A stretch of 64,000 nt of DNA from Salsuginibacillus kocurii DSM 18087 (GCF_000377705.1 NZ_KB898633.1:1-64000), one strand, 5' to 3'; shown: positions 34,122 through 43,691, counted from the first letter of the stretch. Notes: generated by a model from the letters alone, not told the origin. A program made the numbers and translations.

Positions 34122-35969
34122 ATGTTAACGAAAGCGGAGATTATTAAACAGTTGAACGAAAGCATTAATGATAATAAACCGATCATTGGGGCAGCGGTGG
34201 GGTCGGGACTTTCGGCTAAACAAGCGCATGAAGGCGGGGCTGATTTTATTCTTGCCTTAAATGCCGGCCGGTTTCGCGCGTCTGGTGTGTCTTCTCTCGC
34301 TTGCATGATGCCGTTTGCTAACGGGAATGAAACCGTCTTTCAGTTTGGCAGTAAGGAAATACTGCCGCGAATTCAAGACATCCCAGTTATTTTCGGAGCG
34401 TGTGCAACCGATCCGACCAAAAGTCAGGAAACCTTGCTCAGCACAATTGTGCGCCATGGATTTCAAGGGGTGAACAATTTTCCTAGTGTGGGCGTGGTCG
34501 ATGGTATTTTTCGTGAAGCGTTAGAAGAAGAAGGGTTAGGGTATCAGGCTGAGGTCGATTTAATGGAAAAGGCTGTACAGAGAGGGTTATTTACGATTGC
34601 GTTTACGTTTGATGAAGAGCAGGCCAGGCAAATGGCTGCCGTCAATGTGGATGTGATTTGTGTTAATTTAGGCTGGACGGTCGGAGGGGATCTCGGTGTT
34701 ACCCAGAGCACGAGCATAAACGAAAGCCTGGACTTGATTAATCGCATTTTTCAAGCTGCGCAGGACGTCAATCCGAATGTTTTTCCGATGGTGTACGGCG
34801 GACCGATTAACGAGGCAGAACAGGCAGGATACATTTATGAAAACACGCAGGCTGTCGGTTATATTGGCGGCTCCAGCTTTGAACGGATCCCGGCGGAAGC
34901 TAGTATTAAAGAAGTGACGAACGAATTTAAAAATTACTCCAAGCTAGAAGAAGAAAATGAAAGTTTAAAAGCCGAGCTCGTCAAGAAAAAAGGGTTTGAT
35001 GAGATTGTCGGCCAAAGCCGGAGCATGCAGGAATTATATGATGTTGTGCGCAAAGTGGCTGATAAAAATATCAATGTATTGGTGCACGGACCAAGCGGCA
35101 CTGGCAAGGAACTTGTGGTGCGCGCCATTCACTATAACAGCCCGCGGTATAATGGCCCGTTTGTGAAAATAAATTGTGCGGCGATGCCGAAAGAAATACT
35201 TGAAAGTGAGTTGTTCGGCCATGAAAAAGGTGCATTCACCGGCGCTGAAAGACAGCGGTTTGGCAAATTTGAGCTTGCTCACAATGGGACTTTGTTTCTC
35301 GATGAAGTGGGGGAGCTGGAGCCGGACATTCAAGCTAAGTTTTTGCGCGTCATTCAGCAGCAAGAATTTGAGCGGGTCGGGGGAAGTGAAACGATCAAGG
35401 TGGATGTGCGTATTATCTGTGCGACGAATTCAAATCTGCGCGAAGCTGTCCAGAAAGGCATGTTCCGCGAAGACCTTTATTATCGTTTAAACGTAGTTTC
35501 CATATACACGCCGCCACTGTGTAAGCGAAAAGAGGACATCCCCGCACTTGTTAATCATTTTTTGGGGAGAATCAATGAGAAGTTTAATCTTATGATTAAA
35601 AAGCCGTCGGCCGCGAGCTTAGATGCGCTAGTGAACTATGATTGGCCCGGAAATGTGCGCGAGCTTGAGCACACGCTAGAACGAGCAGCGATATTATGCG
35701 AGGAAAATATCATTCAGTTAAAGGACCTGCCCGAGCCAGTGCAAGAGCTGGCAGTACCGGAGGAAGCAGTAGCTGCGGAGCCTACCTTTCCCGCCCCGAT
35801 GAGAAAGAAGGTATCGGGAGAAGTGGAAAAGCAGCTCATCCTTGACCATCTGGAGCAGTTCGGCTGGAACCGCACCAAAGCTTCGCAAACCCTGGGGATC
35901 ACGAGGCGTACGCTTTATAATAAGATGAAAAAATACAACCTCGAACAACCAACCCGCTACTCTCGGTAA
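34122..35969 (+). CDS. Sigma-54-dependent enhancer-binding protein with N-terminal PEP-hydrolase-like TIM-barrel sensor
   Basis: A 615-residue activator. Residues 1 to about 285 are a TIM-barrel signal-transduction domain homologous to the enzyme at 37422 (both have GLSAK, NxGRFR, GV.NFP.VG and a GGP near the end). A short coiled linker follows. The AAA+ domain has Walker A GPSGTGKE (about residue 322), the sigma-54 contact loop GAFTGA (about 370) and LFLDEVGEL. The C-terminal Fis-type helix-turn-helix is TKASQTLGITRRTLYNKM. Start at 34122 after GGGGGGAGG. It probably activates the sigma-54 promoter at 36109 when its barrel binds a ligand. Confidence 0.9.
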   Translation: MLTKAEIIKQLNESINDNKPIIGAAVGSGLSAKQAHEGGADFILALNAGRFRASGVSSLACMMPFANGNETVFQFGSKEILPRIQDIPVIFGACATDPTKSQETLLSTIVRHGFQGVNNFPSVGVVDGIFREALEEEGLGYQAEVDLMEKAVQRGLFTIAFTFDEEQARQMAAVNVDVICVNLGWTVGGDLGVTQSTSINESLDLINRIFQAAQDVNPNVFPMVYGGPINEAEQAGYIYENTQAVGYIGGSSFERIPAEASIKEVTNEFKNYSKLEEENESLKAELVKKKGFDEIVGQSRSMQELYDVVRKVADKNINVLVHGPSGTGKELVVRAIHYNSPRYNGPFVKINCAAMPKEILESELFGHEKGAFTGAERQRFGKFELAHNGTLFLDEVGELEPDIQAKFLRVIQQQEFERVGGSETIKVDVRIICATNSNLREAVQKGMFREDLYYRLNVVSIYTPPLCKRKEDIPALVNHFLGRINEKFNLMIKKPSAASLDALVNYDWPGNVRELEHTLERAAILCEENIIQLKDLPEPVQELAVPEEAVAAEPTFPAPMRKKVSGEVEKQLILDHLEQFGWNRTKASQTLGITRRTLYNKMKKYNLEQPTRYSR

Positions 35970-35996
35970 GCTGTGATCGTGAGAAATTAAGCGAAG

Positions 35997-36014
35997 TTGA
36001 GAACAATTTCTCAA
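35997..36014. promoter_or_regulatory. Candidate upstream activator site 1
   Basis: Palindrome TTGAGAACAATTTCTCAA (7-bp arms, 4-nt centre), about 100 nt upstream of the -24 box. GAGAA half-sites recur at 35981, 35999, 36020 and 36041, the last three spaced 21 bp, i.e. on one DNA face. Confidence 0.55.
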
Positions 36015-36037
36015 CGAGTGAGAAAAAAGAGAACGGA

Positions 36038-36066
36038 AGTGAGAAATGCGTTTCTCACTTTTTTTT
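36038..36066 (+). terminator. Terminator of the regulator gene, overlapping candidate activator site 2
   Basis: Perfect 9-bp stem AGTGAGAAA/TTTCTCACT with loop TGCG, followed by TTTTTTT. The same palindrome contains the GAGAA half-site and is centred 43 bp from the site at 35997, so it may serve both as terminator and as enhancer-binding site. Confidence 0.75.
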
Positions 36067-36108
36067 GTATCTACATCGTCAGCCTGTATTAATACGGGCT
36101 TTTACAAC

Positions 36109-36125
36109 TTGGCATCACTTTTGCA
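36109..36125 (+). promoter_or_regulatory. Sigma-54 (SigL) -24/-12 promoter
   Basis: TTGGCATCACTTTTGCA fits TTGGCAC-N5-TTGCA with the invariant GG and GC separated by exactly 10 nt. It lies 39 nt upstream of the Tm-1-like gene and directly downstream of the enhancer-binding protein gene. Confidence 0.85.
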
Positions 36126-36163
36126 TCTATATGGGGGGAGACCAATTGAAAGGGGGCTTTGGT

Positions 36164-37378
36164 TTGAAAAAGATTTTACTAGTCGGCACGTTGGACACGA
36201 AGGGAGAAGAATTTCAATTCATTAAAGAACGAATTGAAGAAGGCGGGGCAGAAACGATCGTCATGGATTGCGGCATTAAAGGTAAACCGCCCATCTCCCC
36301 GGATATTACCAGCGCTGAAGTGGCAAAAGAGGGAGGTGAAGCGTTAGAACAGCTTATTCAAGCGGATGACCGAGGCAAGGCCATTGATGTCATGATGAGC
36401 GGAGCAGCCCGACTGGCTCTTAAGTTTTTTGAAAGCGGTGACATATCGGGGGTTCTAAGTCTAGGCGGTTCAGCTGGGACCACGATCGGGACCCAGGCGA
36501 TGCAGGCTCTTCCGGTCGGTGTTCCGAAAGTGATGGTCTCTACTCTTGCCTCAGGCGACACCCGTCCGTTTGTAGGCGTAAAAGACATTACGATGGTGCA
36601 CTCTGTCGTTGATATTTCCGGCATCAATCCATTTTCTTCACAAATTTTAGCCAATGCGGCGTTTGCCATCCTTGGTATGGTGAAAGGGGAAGTGCCCGAA
36701 ATAAAGGAAGAAAAGCCTTTAATTGCCGCAACCATGTTCGGCCTGACTACACCTTGTGTGACAAAAGCGAGAGAATATCTCGAAGACCAGGGCTATGATG
36801 TACTCGTCTTTCATGCGACGGGAATCGGTGGCCAGGCGATGGAATCTTTGATTGAAGCAGGCTACATTTCCGGAGTGCTTGATGTCACCACGACCGAATG
36901 GTGCGATGAGTTGGTAGGAGGCGTGTTCAGCGCCGGCCCAGAGCGACTGGAGGCCGCAGCCCAGGCCAATATTCCCCAAGTCGTGTCCACCGGGGCGTTG
37001 GATATGGTGAATTTCGGCGGCATTGACACCGTACCAGAACCATTAAAAGAACGCCATTTATATAAGCACAATGCAAATATTACCCTCATGCGGACGAATA
37101 CGGAAGAAAACAAGCAGCTGGGAAAAATTCTCTCCGAAAAAGTGAACAAGGCGAAAGCGCCTGCTGCTCTGTTTTTGCCTCTTCACGGCGTCTCAGGCAT
37201 CGATCAAGAAGGACAGCCGTTTTACGGCCCAGAAGAAGACCGGGCTTTGTTTGATTCGATCAAGCAGCATGTAACAAGTGAGGCAGTAGAGGTGATTGAA
37301 CGCAATCAACATATCAATGATGAAGAATTTGCCTTAGCGATGGCGCAGAAATTAGTGCAGCTGATGGAACAGAATTAA
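36164..37378 (+). CDS. Tm-1-like ATP-binding domain protein (UPF0261)
   Basis: A 404-residue protein starting KKILLVGTLDTKGEEF, with GGSAGTTIGTQAMQALPVGVPKVMVSTLASGD, the central VFHATGIGGQAMESLI and the end LPLHGVSGID. The family is related to the tomato Tm-1 N-terminal region; its reaction is not established. TTG 36164 is preferred because AGGGGG precedes it by 7 nt; an in-frame ATG at 36131 has no ribosome-binding site. First gene downstream of the sigma-54 promoter, followed at 43 nt by the PEP-hydrolase-family gene, a pair often seen together. Confidence 0.85.
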   Translation: MKKILLVGTLDTKGEEFQFIKERIEEGGAETIVMDCGIKGKPPISPDITSAEVAKEGGEALEQLIQADDRGKAIDVMMSGAARLALKFFESGDISGVLSLGGSAGTTIGTQAMQALPVGVPKVMVSTLASGDTRPFVGVKDITMVHSVVDISGINPFSSQILANAAFAILGMVKGEVPEIKEEKPLIAATMFGLTTPCVTKAREYLEDQGYDVLVFHATGIGGQAMESLIEAGYISGVLDVTTTEWCDELVGGVFSAGPERLEAAAQANIPQVVSTGALDMVNFGGIDTVPEPLKERHLYKHNANITLMRTNTEENKQLGKILSEKVNKAKAPAALFLPLHGVSGIDQEGQPFYGPEEDRALFDSIKQHVTSEAVEVIERNQHINDEEFALAMAQKLVQLMEQN

Positions 37379-37421
37379 AGAATTCTGAATTTTATAACTA
37401 GAAATGAACGGAGGATCTCGT

Positions 37422-38249
37422 ATGAGTCTAGCGCGTAAGGATATTTTGGCTAAATTGAAAAAGCAAGTAAGTGAAGGAACTTCCATTGTGGGAGGAGGAG
37501 CAGGCACTGGTCTTTCGGCAAAAGCGGCAGAAGGCGGTGGCATTGATTTAATTATTATTTATAATTCAGGGCGTTTTCGGATGGCCGGCCGAGGGTCATT
37601 AGCCGGACTGATGCCGTACGGAGATGCCAATAAAATCGTAACGGAAATGGCAGATGAAGTACTGCCGGTCGTAAAGCATACTCCTGTCCTGGCCGGTGTG
37701 TGCGGGACGGATCCTTTTCGTATGATGGACGTATTTTTAGAAGATTTAAAACGGATGGGTTTTGCCGGGGTGCAGAACTTCCCGACTGTCGGCTTGATTG
37801 GCGGTGACCTTCGCAAAAATTTAGAAGAAACGGGCATGGGCTATGACAAAGAAGTCGAGATGATACGAAAAGCTCACGAACTAGACTTATTGACGACGCC
37901 GTATGTGTTTGATGAAAACGAAGCGGCGATGATGGCGGAAGCAGGGGCGGATATTTTGGTCGCTCATATGGGACTTACGACCAAAGGAACGATTGGGGCC
38001 CAAACGGCACTTACATTGGATGATTGTGCGAAACGAATTCAAGCCATTCATGACGCCGGCAAAGAAATAAATCCCGATATTATGGTGATTTCGCACGGTG
38101 GTCCGGTCGCTGAACCAGAAGATGCCGAATATATCATGCAAACCACCGACGGGATCGACGGCTTCTTCGGGGCCTCTAGCATTGAGCGCCTGCCTACCGA
38201 AACAGCTATTAAAGGGCAGGTCGAACAATTCAAAAAGATTACCACGTAA
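37422..38249 (+). CDS. Phosphoenolpyruvate hydrolase-family TIM-barrel protein
   Basis: A 275-residue TIM barrel (PEP_hydrolase/TIM-br_sig_trns family): [66 protein letters not shown] and the end [13 protein letters not shown]. It is a stand-alone relative of the sensor domain of the regulator encoded at 34122. The name comes from weak similarity to PEP mutase-type enzymes; the substrate is unknown. Good GGAGG site. In operon with the Tm-1-like gene. Confidence 0.85.
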   Translation: MSLARKDILAKLKKQVSEGTSIVGGGAGTGLSAKAAEGGGIDLIIIYNSGRFRMAGRGSLAGLMPYGDANKIVTEMADEVLPVVKHTPVLAGVCGTDPFRMMDVFLEDLKRMGFAGVQNFPTVGLIGGDLRKNLEETGMGYDKEVEMIRKAHELDLLTTPYVFDENEAAMMAEAGADILVAHMGLTTKGTIGAQTALTLDDCAKRIQAIHDAGKEINPDIMVISHGGPVAEPEDAEYIMQTTDGIDGFFGASSIERLPTETAIKGQVEQFKKITT

Positions 38250-38374
38250 AAGCAAACGGCGAATGAGACGACTCAGCCCGTTTATTTGGAAGAAACAAGT
38301 GCATTTGTTTTCTATATAAGCGTCACCAGTTATCCGGTTGGTCATACCTGCAAGATTAAACTGGGGGGAAGAAC

Positions 38375-39820
38375 ATGAATATAAAATGGAAACATGTATC
38401 GTTTGCTGTTTTAGGGGCGAGTTTGCTCGCTGTCACAAGCGCCTGTACGGAAGAAATGGAAACAGAACTGGAAGAAGAGATGGATGACGGGGTTACAGAA
38501 GACGAAGGAAGTGCCGAATCCGACACCGAAGACGATGCTGACGATGGCGATGAAGCAGAAGAAGCAGGAGCCATTCAAATCGGGGTCGTAGGGCCGATGA
38601 CAGGTGGCTTTGCGGCGTACGGTGAAAAAGTGGAAAAAGGCGTCGAGCTTGCGTTAAGCGAAGTCGACCACACCTTCAATGGCAATGAAATTACCACGGT
38701 AGTAGAAGACTCGCAGGCTGATGCCGAACAGTTGATGACCCGGCTGGATAGCTTGCGGGACAGGAATGAAGTAGACATCGTCATCGGTCCGTCAACCGGG
38801 GATGAAGGTGAGGCAGCAGCAAGCTGGGCGCAAAATAATGAAGATACCTTAATTATGCCTGGTTATTCAGCGCCGGAAGACATGACGATGCGCGATGCTT
38901 CTGACAACTTACTGCGCGCAGGCTGGACGGGATCGCAGACCATTTTCCATTTTGGTAAATATGTAGCTGAAGAAATGGGACATGAGCGGATCGTCATGGT
39001 CGGCCAAGACTATGCCTATCCATGGGACCAGGCTGCCGGGTTTAAACGCGGATTCTTTGAAAACGGCGGAGAAGAAGTACACACCATCTGGCATCCGACC
39101 GACACGTTAGAATTCAGCGCTATTATGGGCGAACTCCAGGGCATGGCTGACGAGTATGATGCTGTCCTGTTAAACAGCGGCGGAGCAGATGCAATCGCGT
39201 TTTACGAAGCATGGGAACAGTACGGCATGGATGAGTCCTACCCACAAATGCTGGGCGGGACAAATGTAGCTGATATTCCGATCTTAGAAGAGGTGTCGGA
39301 TAACTTTGAAGGCGTTTATTCTTCCATGCATTACTCCGAGAGCTTGGACCATGAAGAGAACGTAGAATTCAGGGAAAACTACGCGGAGATGCACGGAGAA
39401 GAAGCGGATGGCATTGCCTTGCAAGGGTATGACACGATGCGCGTAATCTTGGATGCCCTTGAAGAGACTGACGGAGATACAAGTGACACCGCCGCTTTAA
39501 GTGAAGCGATTCGAGACATGGAAGTTGGTGACTCACCGCGCGGGGCGTTCACCTTTGATGAGTATGGCCACGCGGTTCAAGACATCTATATTAAACGAGT
39601 AGACTTGGTGGATGGCGAATTGCAAAACGAAGTGGTCGAAACGTATGAAGAGGTCAGCCAGTTCGGTCCTTATGAAGATTATCAAGATGAATATATGGCT
39701 CAGCCTGGCAATGAAAGAGACTTCCCGGCCGATACCGCTGAAGAATACTTTGAAGACTTAGAAGAGTATTTTGGCGAGGAGTATATGAACGAGTTAGAAG
39801 AAGGTGGAATTTGGGAGTAA
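38375..39820 (+). CDS. Branched-chain-amino-acid-type ABC transporter substrate-binding lipoprotein
   Basis: A 481-residue lipoprotein: signal ending VTSAC, a roughly 40-residue Glu/Asp-rich linker, then a Leu/Ile/Val-binding-type domain (IQIGVVGPMTGGFAAYGEKVEKGVELAL, VVEDSQADAEQLM, GPSTGDEG). It is longer than classical LivJ, and the acidic C-terminal tail is unusual. Encoded with matching permeases and ATPases, 126 nt after the TIM-barrel gene. The ligand is unknown; LivJ relatives also bind amides, urea and aromatic acids. Confidence 0.87.
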   Translation: MNIKWKHVSFAVLGASLLAVTSACTEEMETELEEEMDDGVTEDEGSAESDTEDDADDGDEAEEAGAIQIGVVGPMTGGFAAYGEKVEKGVELALSEVDHTFNGNEITTVVEDSQADAEQLMTRLDSLRDRNEVDIVIGPSTGDEGEAAASWAQNNEDTLIMPGYSAPEDMTMRDASDNLLRAGWTGSQTIFHFGKYVAEEMGHERIVMVGQDYAYPWDQAAGFKRGFFENGGEEVHTIWHPTDTLEFSAIMGELQGMADEYDAVLLNSGGADAIAFYEAWEQYGMDESYPQMLGGTNVADIPILEEVSDNFEGVYSSMHYSESLDHEENVEFRENYAEMHGEEADGIALQGYDTMRVILDALEETDGDTSDTAALSEAIRDMEVGDSPRGAFTFDEYGHAVQDIYIKRVDLVDGELQNEVVETYEEVSQFGPYEDYQDEYMAQPGNERDFPADTAEEYFEDLEEYFGEEYMNELEEGGIWE

Positions 39821-39882
39821 CGTTGCCAGCACAGCCAGCTGGTTGCAGAAACGTAAGGTGAGGAGCCGGTTATCTGTGGAGG

Positions 39883-39909
39883 AGGAGCCGCAAAAGGCTC
39901 CTTCTTTCC
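39883..39909 (+). terminator. Intra-operon hairpin between binding protein and permease
   Basis: Seven-bp stem AGGAGCC/GGCTCCT with loop GCAAAA, followed by TCTTTCC. A weak terminator here would let the binding protein be made in excess over the membrane parts. Confidence 0.55.
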
Positions 39910-39940
39910 AGAACCTTCCTTGCTTCATAGGGGGGATCAC

Positions 39941-40792
39941 ATGCTAATTACGATAGTCAACGGGCTGACGATGGCTTCATTGCTGTTTATTATAGCTGTT
40001 GGTTTAAACCTCTCATTCGCATTATTAAGGGTTGCTAACCTGGCGCACGGTGCTTTTTATCTGTTCGGCGGTTATGTTGGTTTAAGCACGATGAACTATA
40101 CCGACAGCTGGATTTTGGCAATCCTTGTGGGAGGGTTGGTTACAGGGGTTTTAGCATTTTTGCTTGAATTTTTCTTATTAAGAAAAGTGCGCGGCGACAA
40201 TTTGCGGGAAACGTTAGTTACGTTATCCGTCGCTTTTATATTAGCTGATCTTATGATTGTCATCTGGGGAGGCAACCCGCGTTCGATTGCTTATCCAGAA
40301 ATGCTGCAAGGCCCAGTCCATCTGGGAGGAATTGTCGTTCCGAAACTGAGTGTTTTCATTTTTATCTTTGCAGTCGTCATCGGCGTCCTGCTTTGGCTGC
40401 TATTAAATAAAACAAAGATCGGCATGGTGATACGAGCCGGCGTTGATGATTTTGAAATGGTCTCGGCGCTGGGCACGAATATCCGCTTTGTTTTCACCGC
40501 CATGTTTGTGGTGGCTGGCTTTTTGGCAGGGATTGTCGGAGTGATCGGCGGCTCGCATTTAATGATGTCCCCAGGTGATGACTGGCGGATTCTTACCTAT
40601 GCCTTGTTAATCATTATTTTAGGAGGCATGGGCAGCTTTGGCGGATCGGTCATAGCCGCTCTTATTATGGGCTTTATTTATAGCTTCGGAAGTCTCTACT
40701 TCCCTGAATTTCAATTGTTTCTCATGTTTGCCCCTGTCGCATTAGTACTTATCTTCAGGCCAAAAGGGCTGTTCGGGAGGGGATTAGCATGA
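39941..40792 (+). CDS. Branched-chain-type ABC transporter permease (LivH-like)
   Basis: A 283-residue permease of the BPD_transp_2 family: TMASLLFIIAVGLNLSFALLRVANLAHGAFY at the N-terminus and IILGGMGSFGGSVIAALIMGF towards the end, as in LivH/UrtB. About eight membrane helices. ATG 39941 is used because GGGGGGAT precedes it. It overlaps the next permease by 4 nt. Confidence 0.88.
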   Translation: MLITIVNGLTMASLLFIIAVGLNLSFALLRVANLAHGAFYLFGGYVGLSTMNYTDSWILAILVGGLVTGVLAFLLEFFLLRKVRGDNLRETLVTLSVAFILADLMIVIWGGNPRSIAYPEMLQGPVHLGGIVVPKLSVFIFIFAVVIGVLLWLLLNKTKIGMVIRAGVDDFEMVSALGTNIRFVFTAMFVVAGFLAGIVGVIGGSHLMMSPGDDWRILTYALLIIILGGMGSFGGSVIAALIMGFIYSFGSLYFPEFQLFLMFAPVALVLIFRPKGLFGRGLA

Positions 40793-41763
40793 ATCAAGCC
40801 GTCAAATGGGTGTTCTATCTTATTGTGTTGCTCTTTTTAGCAGCCATTCCATTTTTGATGAGCGATTTCTTTACCACCATGACAACAAGAGTGATGTACT
40901 TTTCTCTAATGGCGATAAGCTTTGCTTTTCTAGCTGGGCAGGTTGGATTAATTTCGCTGGCTGTGCCCGCATTTTTAGGAGTGGCAGGCTATACCATAGC
41001 CATTCTGGAAACGCGTGAGATCTTGTTTTTCCCATACTCGGCTATCGCGGCTCTTGGCATGGTGCTAGTGGCAGCAGCCATTTTCGGAATTTTCGTAAAC
41101 AGATCACAAGGCATCTATTTTTTGATGCTTACCCTTATACTCGGCCAAATTGTCTGGGCGGTCGCCTTGCAGTGGGCATCCGTGACAAACGGCTCGAATG
41201 GATTGATTGGCATTACCAGGCCCGAGGTGATGCAATTTACGGTCGCAGGCCAAGAAGTCGGGTTCTACTACATTCTCTTGCTTACCGTTTTGTTAGTGAC
41301 ATTCGGGGTGCTTGCGCTTACGCGGTCTTCATTTGGAATGAAACTAAAAGGCATACGTGAAAGCGAATCGCGCATGATCATGCTCGGCTATCCGGTCATG
41401 CGGATGAAGTGGATCGCTTTTATGATTTCTGCCTTTATTGCCGGTCTCTCTGGCATCTTTCTCGTCTACTATATCGGCGTTATGCACCCGAGCGCTATTG
41501 ACTTGGATTCAGCGGCGATGGTGTTAATTGCGGTGATTTTCGGTGGCATTTACAGCATTGTCGGAGCCATAATCGGCATGGGCATTGTGCAGACATTTGA
41601 AATCTTTTTAAGCGCTTTCACCTCGCGTTATATGATCATTATCGCTTTAATGTTCTTGTTTGTCGTGATGTACGCCCCTAAAGGCATTATGGGCTCGATT
41701 TACAAAATCAAGTTCATGGATGCGCTTTATCAGAAATGGTATACGGGGAGGAAGAAACGATGA
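40789..41763 (+). CDS. Branched-chain-type ABC transporter permease (LivM-like)
   Basis: A 324-residue second permease with LivM-type segments: FAFLAGQVGLISLAVPAFLGVAGY, GIYFLMLTLILGQIVWA, GIRESESRMIMLGYPV and VIFGGIYSIVGAIIGMG. Overlaps its neighbours by 4 nt on both sides, indicating translational coupling. Confidence 0.88.
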   Translation: MNQAVKWVFYLIVLLFLAAIPFLMSDFFTTMTTRVMYFSLMAISFAFLAGQVGLISLAVPAFLGVAGYTIAILETREILFFPYSAIAALGMVLVAAAIFGIFVNRSQGIYFLMLTLILGQIVWAVALQWASVTNGSNGLIGITRPEVMQFTVAGQEVGFYYILLLTVLLVTFGVLALTRSSFGMKLKGIRESESRMIMLGYPVMRMKWIAFMISAFIAGLSGIFLVYYIGVMHPSAIDLDSAAMVLIAVIFGGIYSIVGAIIGMGIVQTFEIFLSAFTSRYMIIIALMFLFVVMYAPKGIMGSIYKIKFMDALYQKWYTGRKKR

Positions 41764-42569
41764 GTAATTCTATAAAAACAGAAGCAAATACGTCAGGCGC
41801 CACAACGAACGAGACCCCGGCCCTGGTCGTTAAAAATGTATCCAAGTCCTTCGGCGGCGTAAAGGCCATTGATGACGTTTCTTTAACAGTGGATACCGGT
41901 CGAAGCCGGGTGTTAATTGGCCCAAACGGCGCGGGGAAATCGACGTTGTTTAACTTGATCACCGGAGAGATTTCTCTCGATGAAGGCGAAGTCCATATTT
42001 TTGGGGAAGACGTAACCAATGCACCGGTACAAAAACGCAGTCAGCTTGGCCTGGCGCGGATGTATCAAATCTCTAATTTGTTTCACGAATTAACGGTGGA
42101 AGAAAATTTGTATTTGGCCCTGCAAGGCAGCGAATGGGAAGTGAAGCACCTCTTTTCCTTCTTCGTACCGTGGTTTAAAAACAAGAAGCGGCTAAACCGC
42201 ATCCGGACAGTCGCAGAAAGTGTGGCGCTGGAAAAGAAGCTGGATACGCTTGTCAGCAATTTATCGCACGGTGAACAGCGCCAGCTCGAACTGGGCATGG
42301 CCTTGGCACCTGATCCGAAAATCATCTTGTTTGATGAGCCGATGGCAGGGCTGTCACCGACAGAGCGCGTCTTCATGAAAAAATTGATTGCTCGCCTGGC
42401 CTCGGAAAAAATCATTCTGGCGATCGAACACGATATGGATTTTGCCTTGAGCCTCACCAATGACGTTACTGTCTTGCATCAAGGCGCTTCAATTGCCGAA
42501 GGAACCCCCGCAGAAATCAAACAGAATGAAGACGTGCGCACGATTTATAAATTGCAAAACGCAGAATGA
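41760..42569 (+). CDS. Branched-chain-type ABC transporter ATP-binding protein (LivG-like)
   Basis: A 269-residue ATPase: Walker A IGPNGAGKSTLF, signature NLSHGEQRQLELGMAL, Walker B IILFDEPMAGLSP, and AIEHDMDFALSL with the switch His. The first 25 residues are a polar extension. ATG 41760 follows GGGGAGG. Confidence 0.9.
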   Translation: MSNSIKTEANTSGATTNETPALVVKNVSKSFGGVKAIDDVSLTVDTGRSRVLIGPNGAGKSTLFNLITGEISLDEGEVHIFGEDVTNAPVQKRSQLGLARMYQISNLFHELTVEENLYLALQGSEWEVKHLFSFFVPWFKNKKRLNRIRTVAESVALEKKLDTLVSNLSHGEQRQLELGMALAPDPKIILFDEPMAGLSPTERVFMKKLIARLASEKIILAIEHDMDFALSLTNDVTVLHQGASIAEGTPAEIKQNEDVRTIYKLQNAE

Positions 42570-42588
42570 AAGAGAGAGGAGGTAGCCG

Positions 42589-43302
42589 ATGACACACCCA
42601 CTGCTGTCGGTTGACAATTTGAATGCGTATTATGGCAAAGCTCACATTCTTCAAGACGTATCTTTTAACGTAAATGAATTGGAACGAGTCGCCATCCTCG
42701 GTAGAAACGGTATGGGAAAGTCCACCTTGTTAAAATCCATTCTCGGACTGGAAAAAATCCGCCGGGAAGGTGACATTCAATTTGACGGGCAACGTACCAC
42801 CGCTAACGAAACGTTTCAAACCGCGAATTTAGGCATTGCCTACGTGCCACAAGGGTGGCAGCTGTTTCCTTCTTTATCTGTCGATGAGCACTTAGAAATG
42901 GCCTACACCCCCAGTTCCGGCGAGTTTGAATGGACGCCTGATTCGGTGTATGAACTGTTTCCAGAGATTGAAGCAAGACGGAAGGTGGGCGGCACCAAAT
43001 TAAGCGGAGGCGAACAGCAAATGCTCGCGATCGGACGCGCGCTCGTCCGCAATCCACGCCTTATTTTAATGGATGAACCGTCCGAAGGAATCTCGACATT
43101 TGTCATTGAGCGGGTGGTAGAAGTCTGCCAGCAAATGGCCGAGCGCAACATCTCTTTGTTGCTAGTCGAACAAAACCTGGACCTCGCCTTGCGCGCCGCT
43201 CAAAAAGTTTACATTCTTGTAAACGGACGCATGGTCTATGAAACCACCGCTGAAGATTTTAAAGCGGATAAAGAAAGCCAGAACCACTACCTTGGCGTGT
43301 GA
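42589..43302 (+). CDS. Branched-chain-type ABC transporter ATP-binding protein (LivF-like)
   Basis: A 237-residue ATPase: Walker A ILGRNGMGKSTLL, signature LSGGEQQMLAIGRAL, Walker B LILMDEPSEG and LLVEQNLDLAL. The Q-loop region IAYVPQGWQLFPSLSV is typical of LivF. Last gene of the operon; the terminator at 43503 follows. Confidence 0.9.
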   Translation: MTHPLLSVDNLNAYYGKAHILQDVSFNVNELERVAILGRNGMGKSTLLKSILGLEKIRREGDIQFDGQRTTANETFQTANLGIAYVPQGWQLFPSLSVDEHLEMAYTPSSGEFEWTPDSVYELFPEIEARRKVGGTKLSGGEQQMLAIGRALVRNPRLILMDEPSEGISTFVIERVVEVCQQMAERNISLLLVEQNLDLALRAAQKVYILVNGRMVYETTAEDFKADKESQNHYLGV

Positions 43303-43691
43303 AAGAAGGGCCGGCCGCTGACAGCTAACGCGGCGTTCTCCGTGGTGAAAAACCGCAGCTCAGCCGGGTGGCACACGTGCCGCAGCTTGATTGAGTTTTC
43401 ATAACGGACATCAGATCCGTAATTTAAGAAAAAAGCCACGGCTGGATGCCGTTTTGGAGCGAATAGCTGAACCAGGGTCTATTAATTAAAGAATGTTAGG
43501 AGAAATCAGTCGCGAAAGGATGTGCGGCTGATTTTTTCATTAAAAAGAGCGAACCGCTGGCCGCGATGATGCCGTAGATACCACAAAGCTTATATTTTCA
43601 CATTGCAAACCGGGACAGGAGCCTGTCTTTCATGAAAAATATGGCATGTATGATACAATTTCATTAAAGTCGGGTCGAAAGGGGGAAGAGC
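43303..43691. other. Intergenic region after the sigma-54-linked operon
   Basis: A 389-bp gap. It contains a terminator at 43503-43537 and a single ACGGACATC element near 43405, also seen near 54053. GC-rich at its left end; nothing else is supported. Confidence 0.5.
43503..43537 (+). terminator. Rho-independent terminator
   Basis: Eleven-bp stem AAATCAGTCGC/GCGGCTGATTT with one G-U pair, followed by TTTC. It is 200 nt beyond the last ABC gene. Confidence 0.75.
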
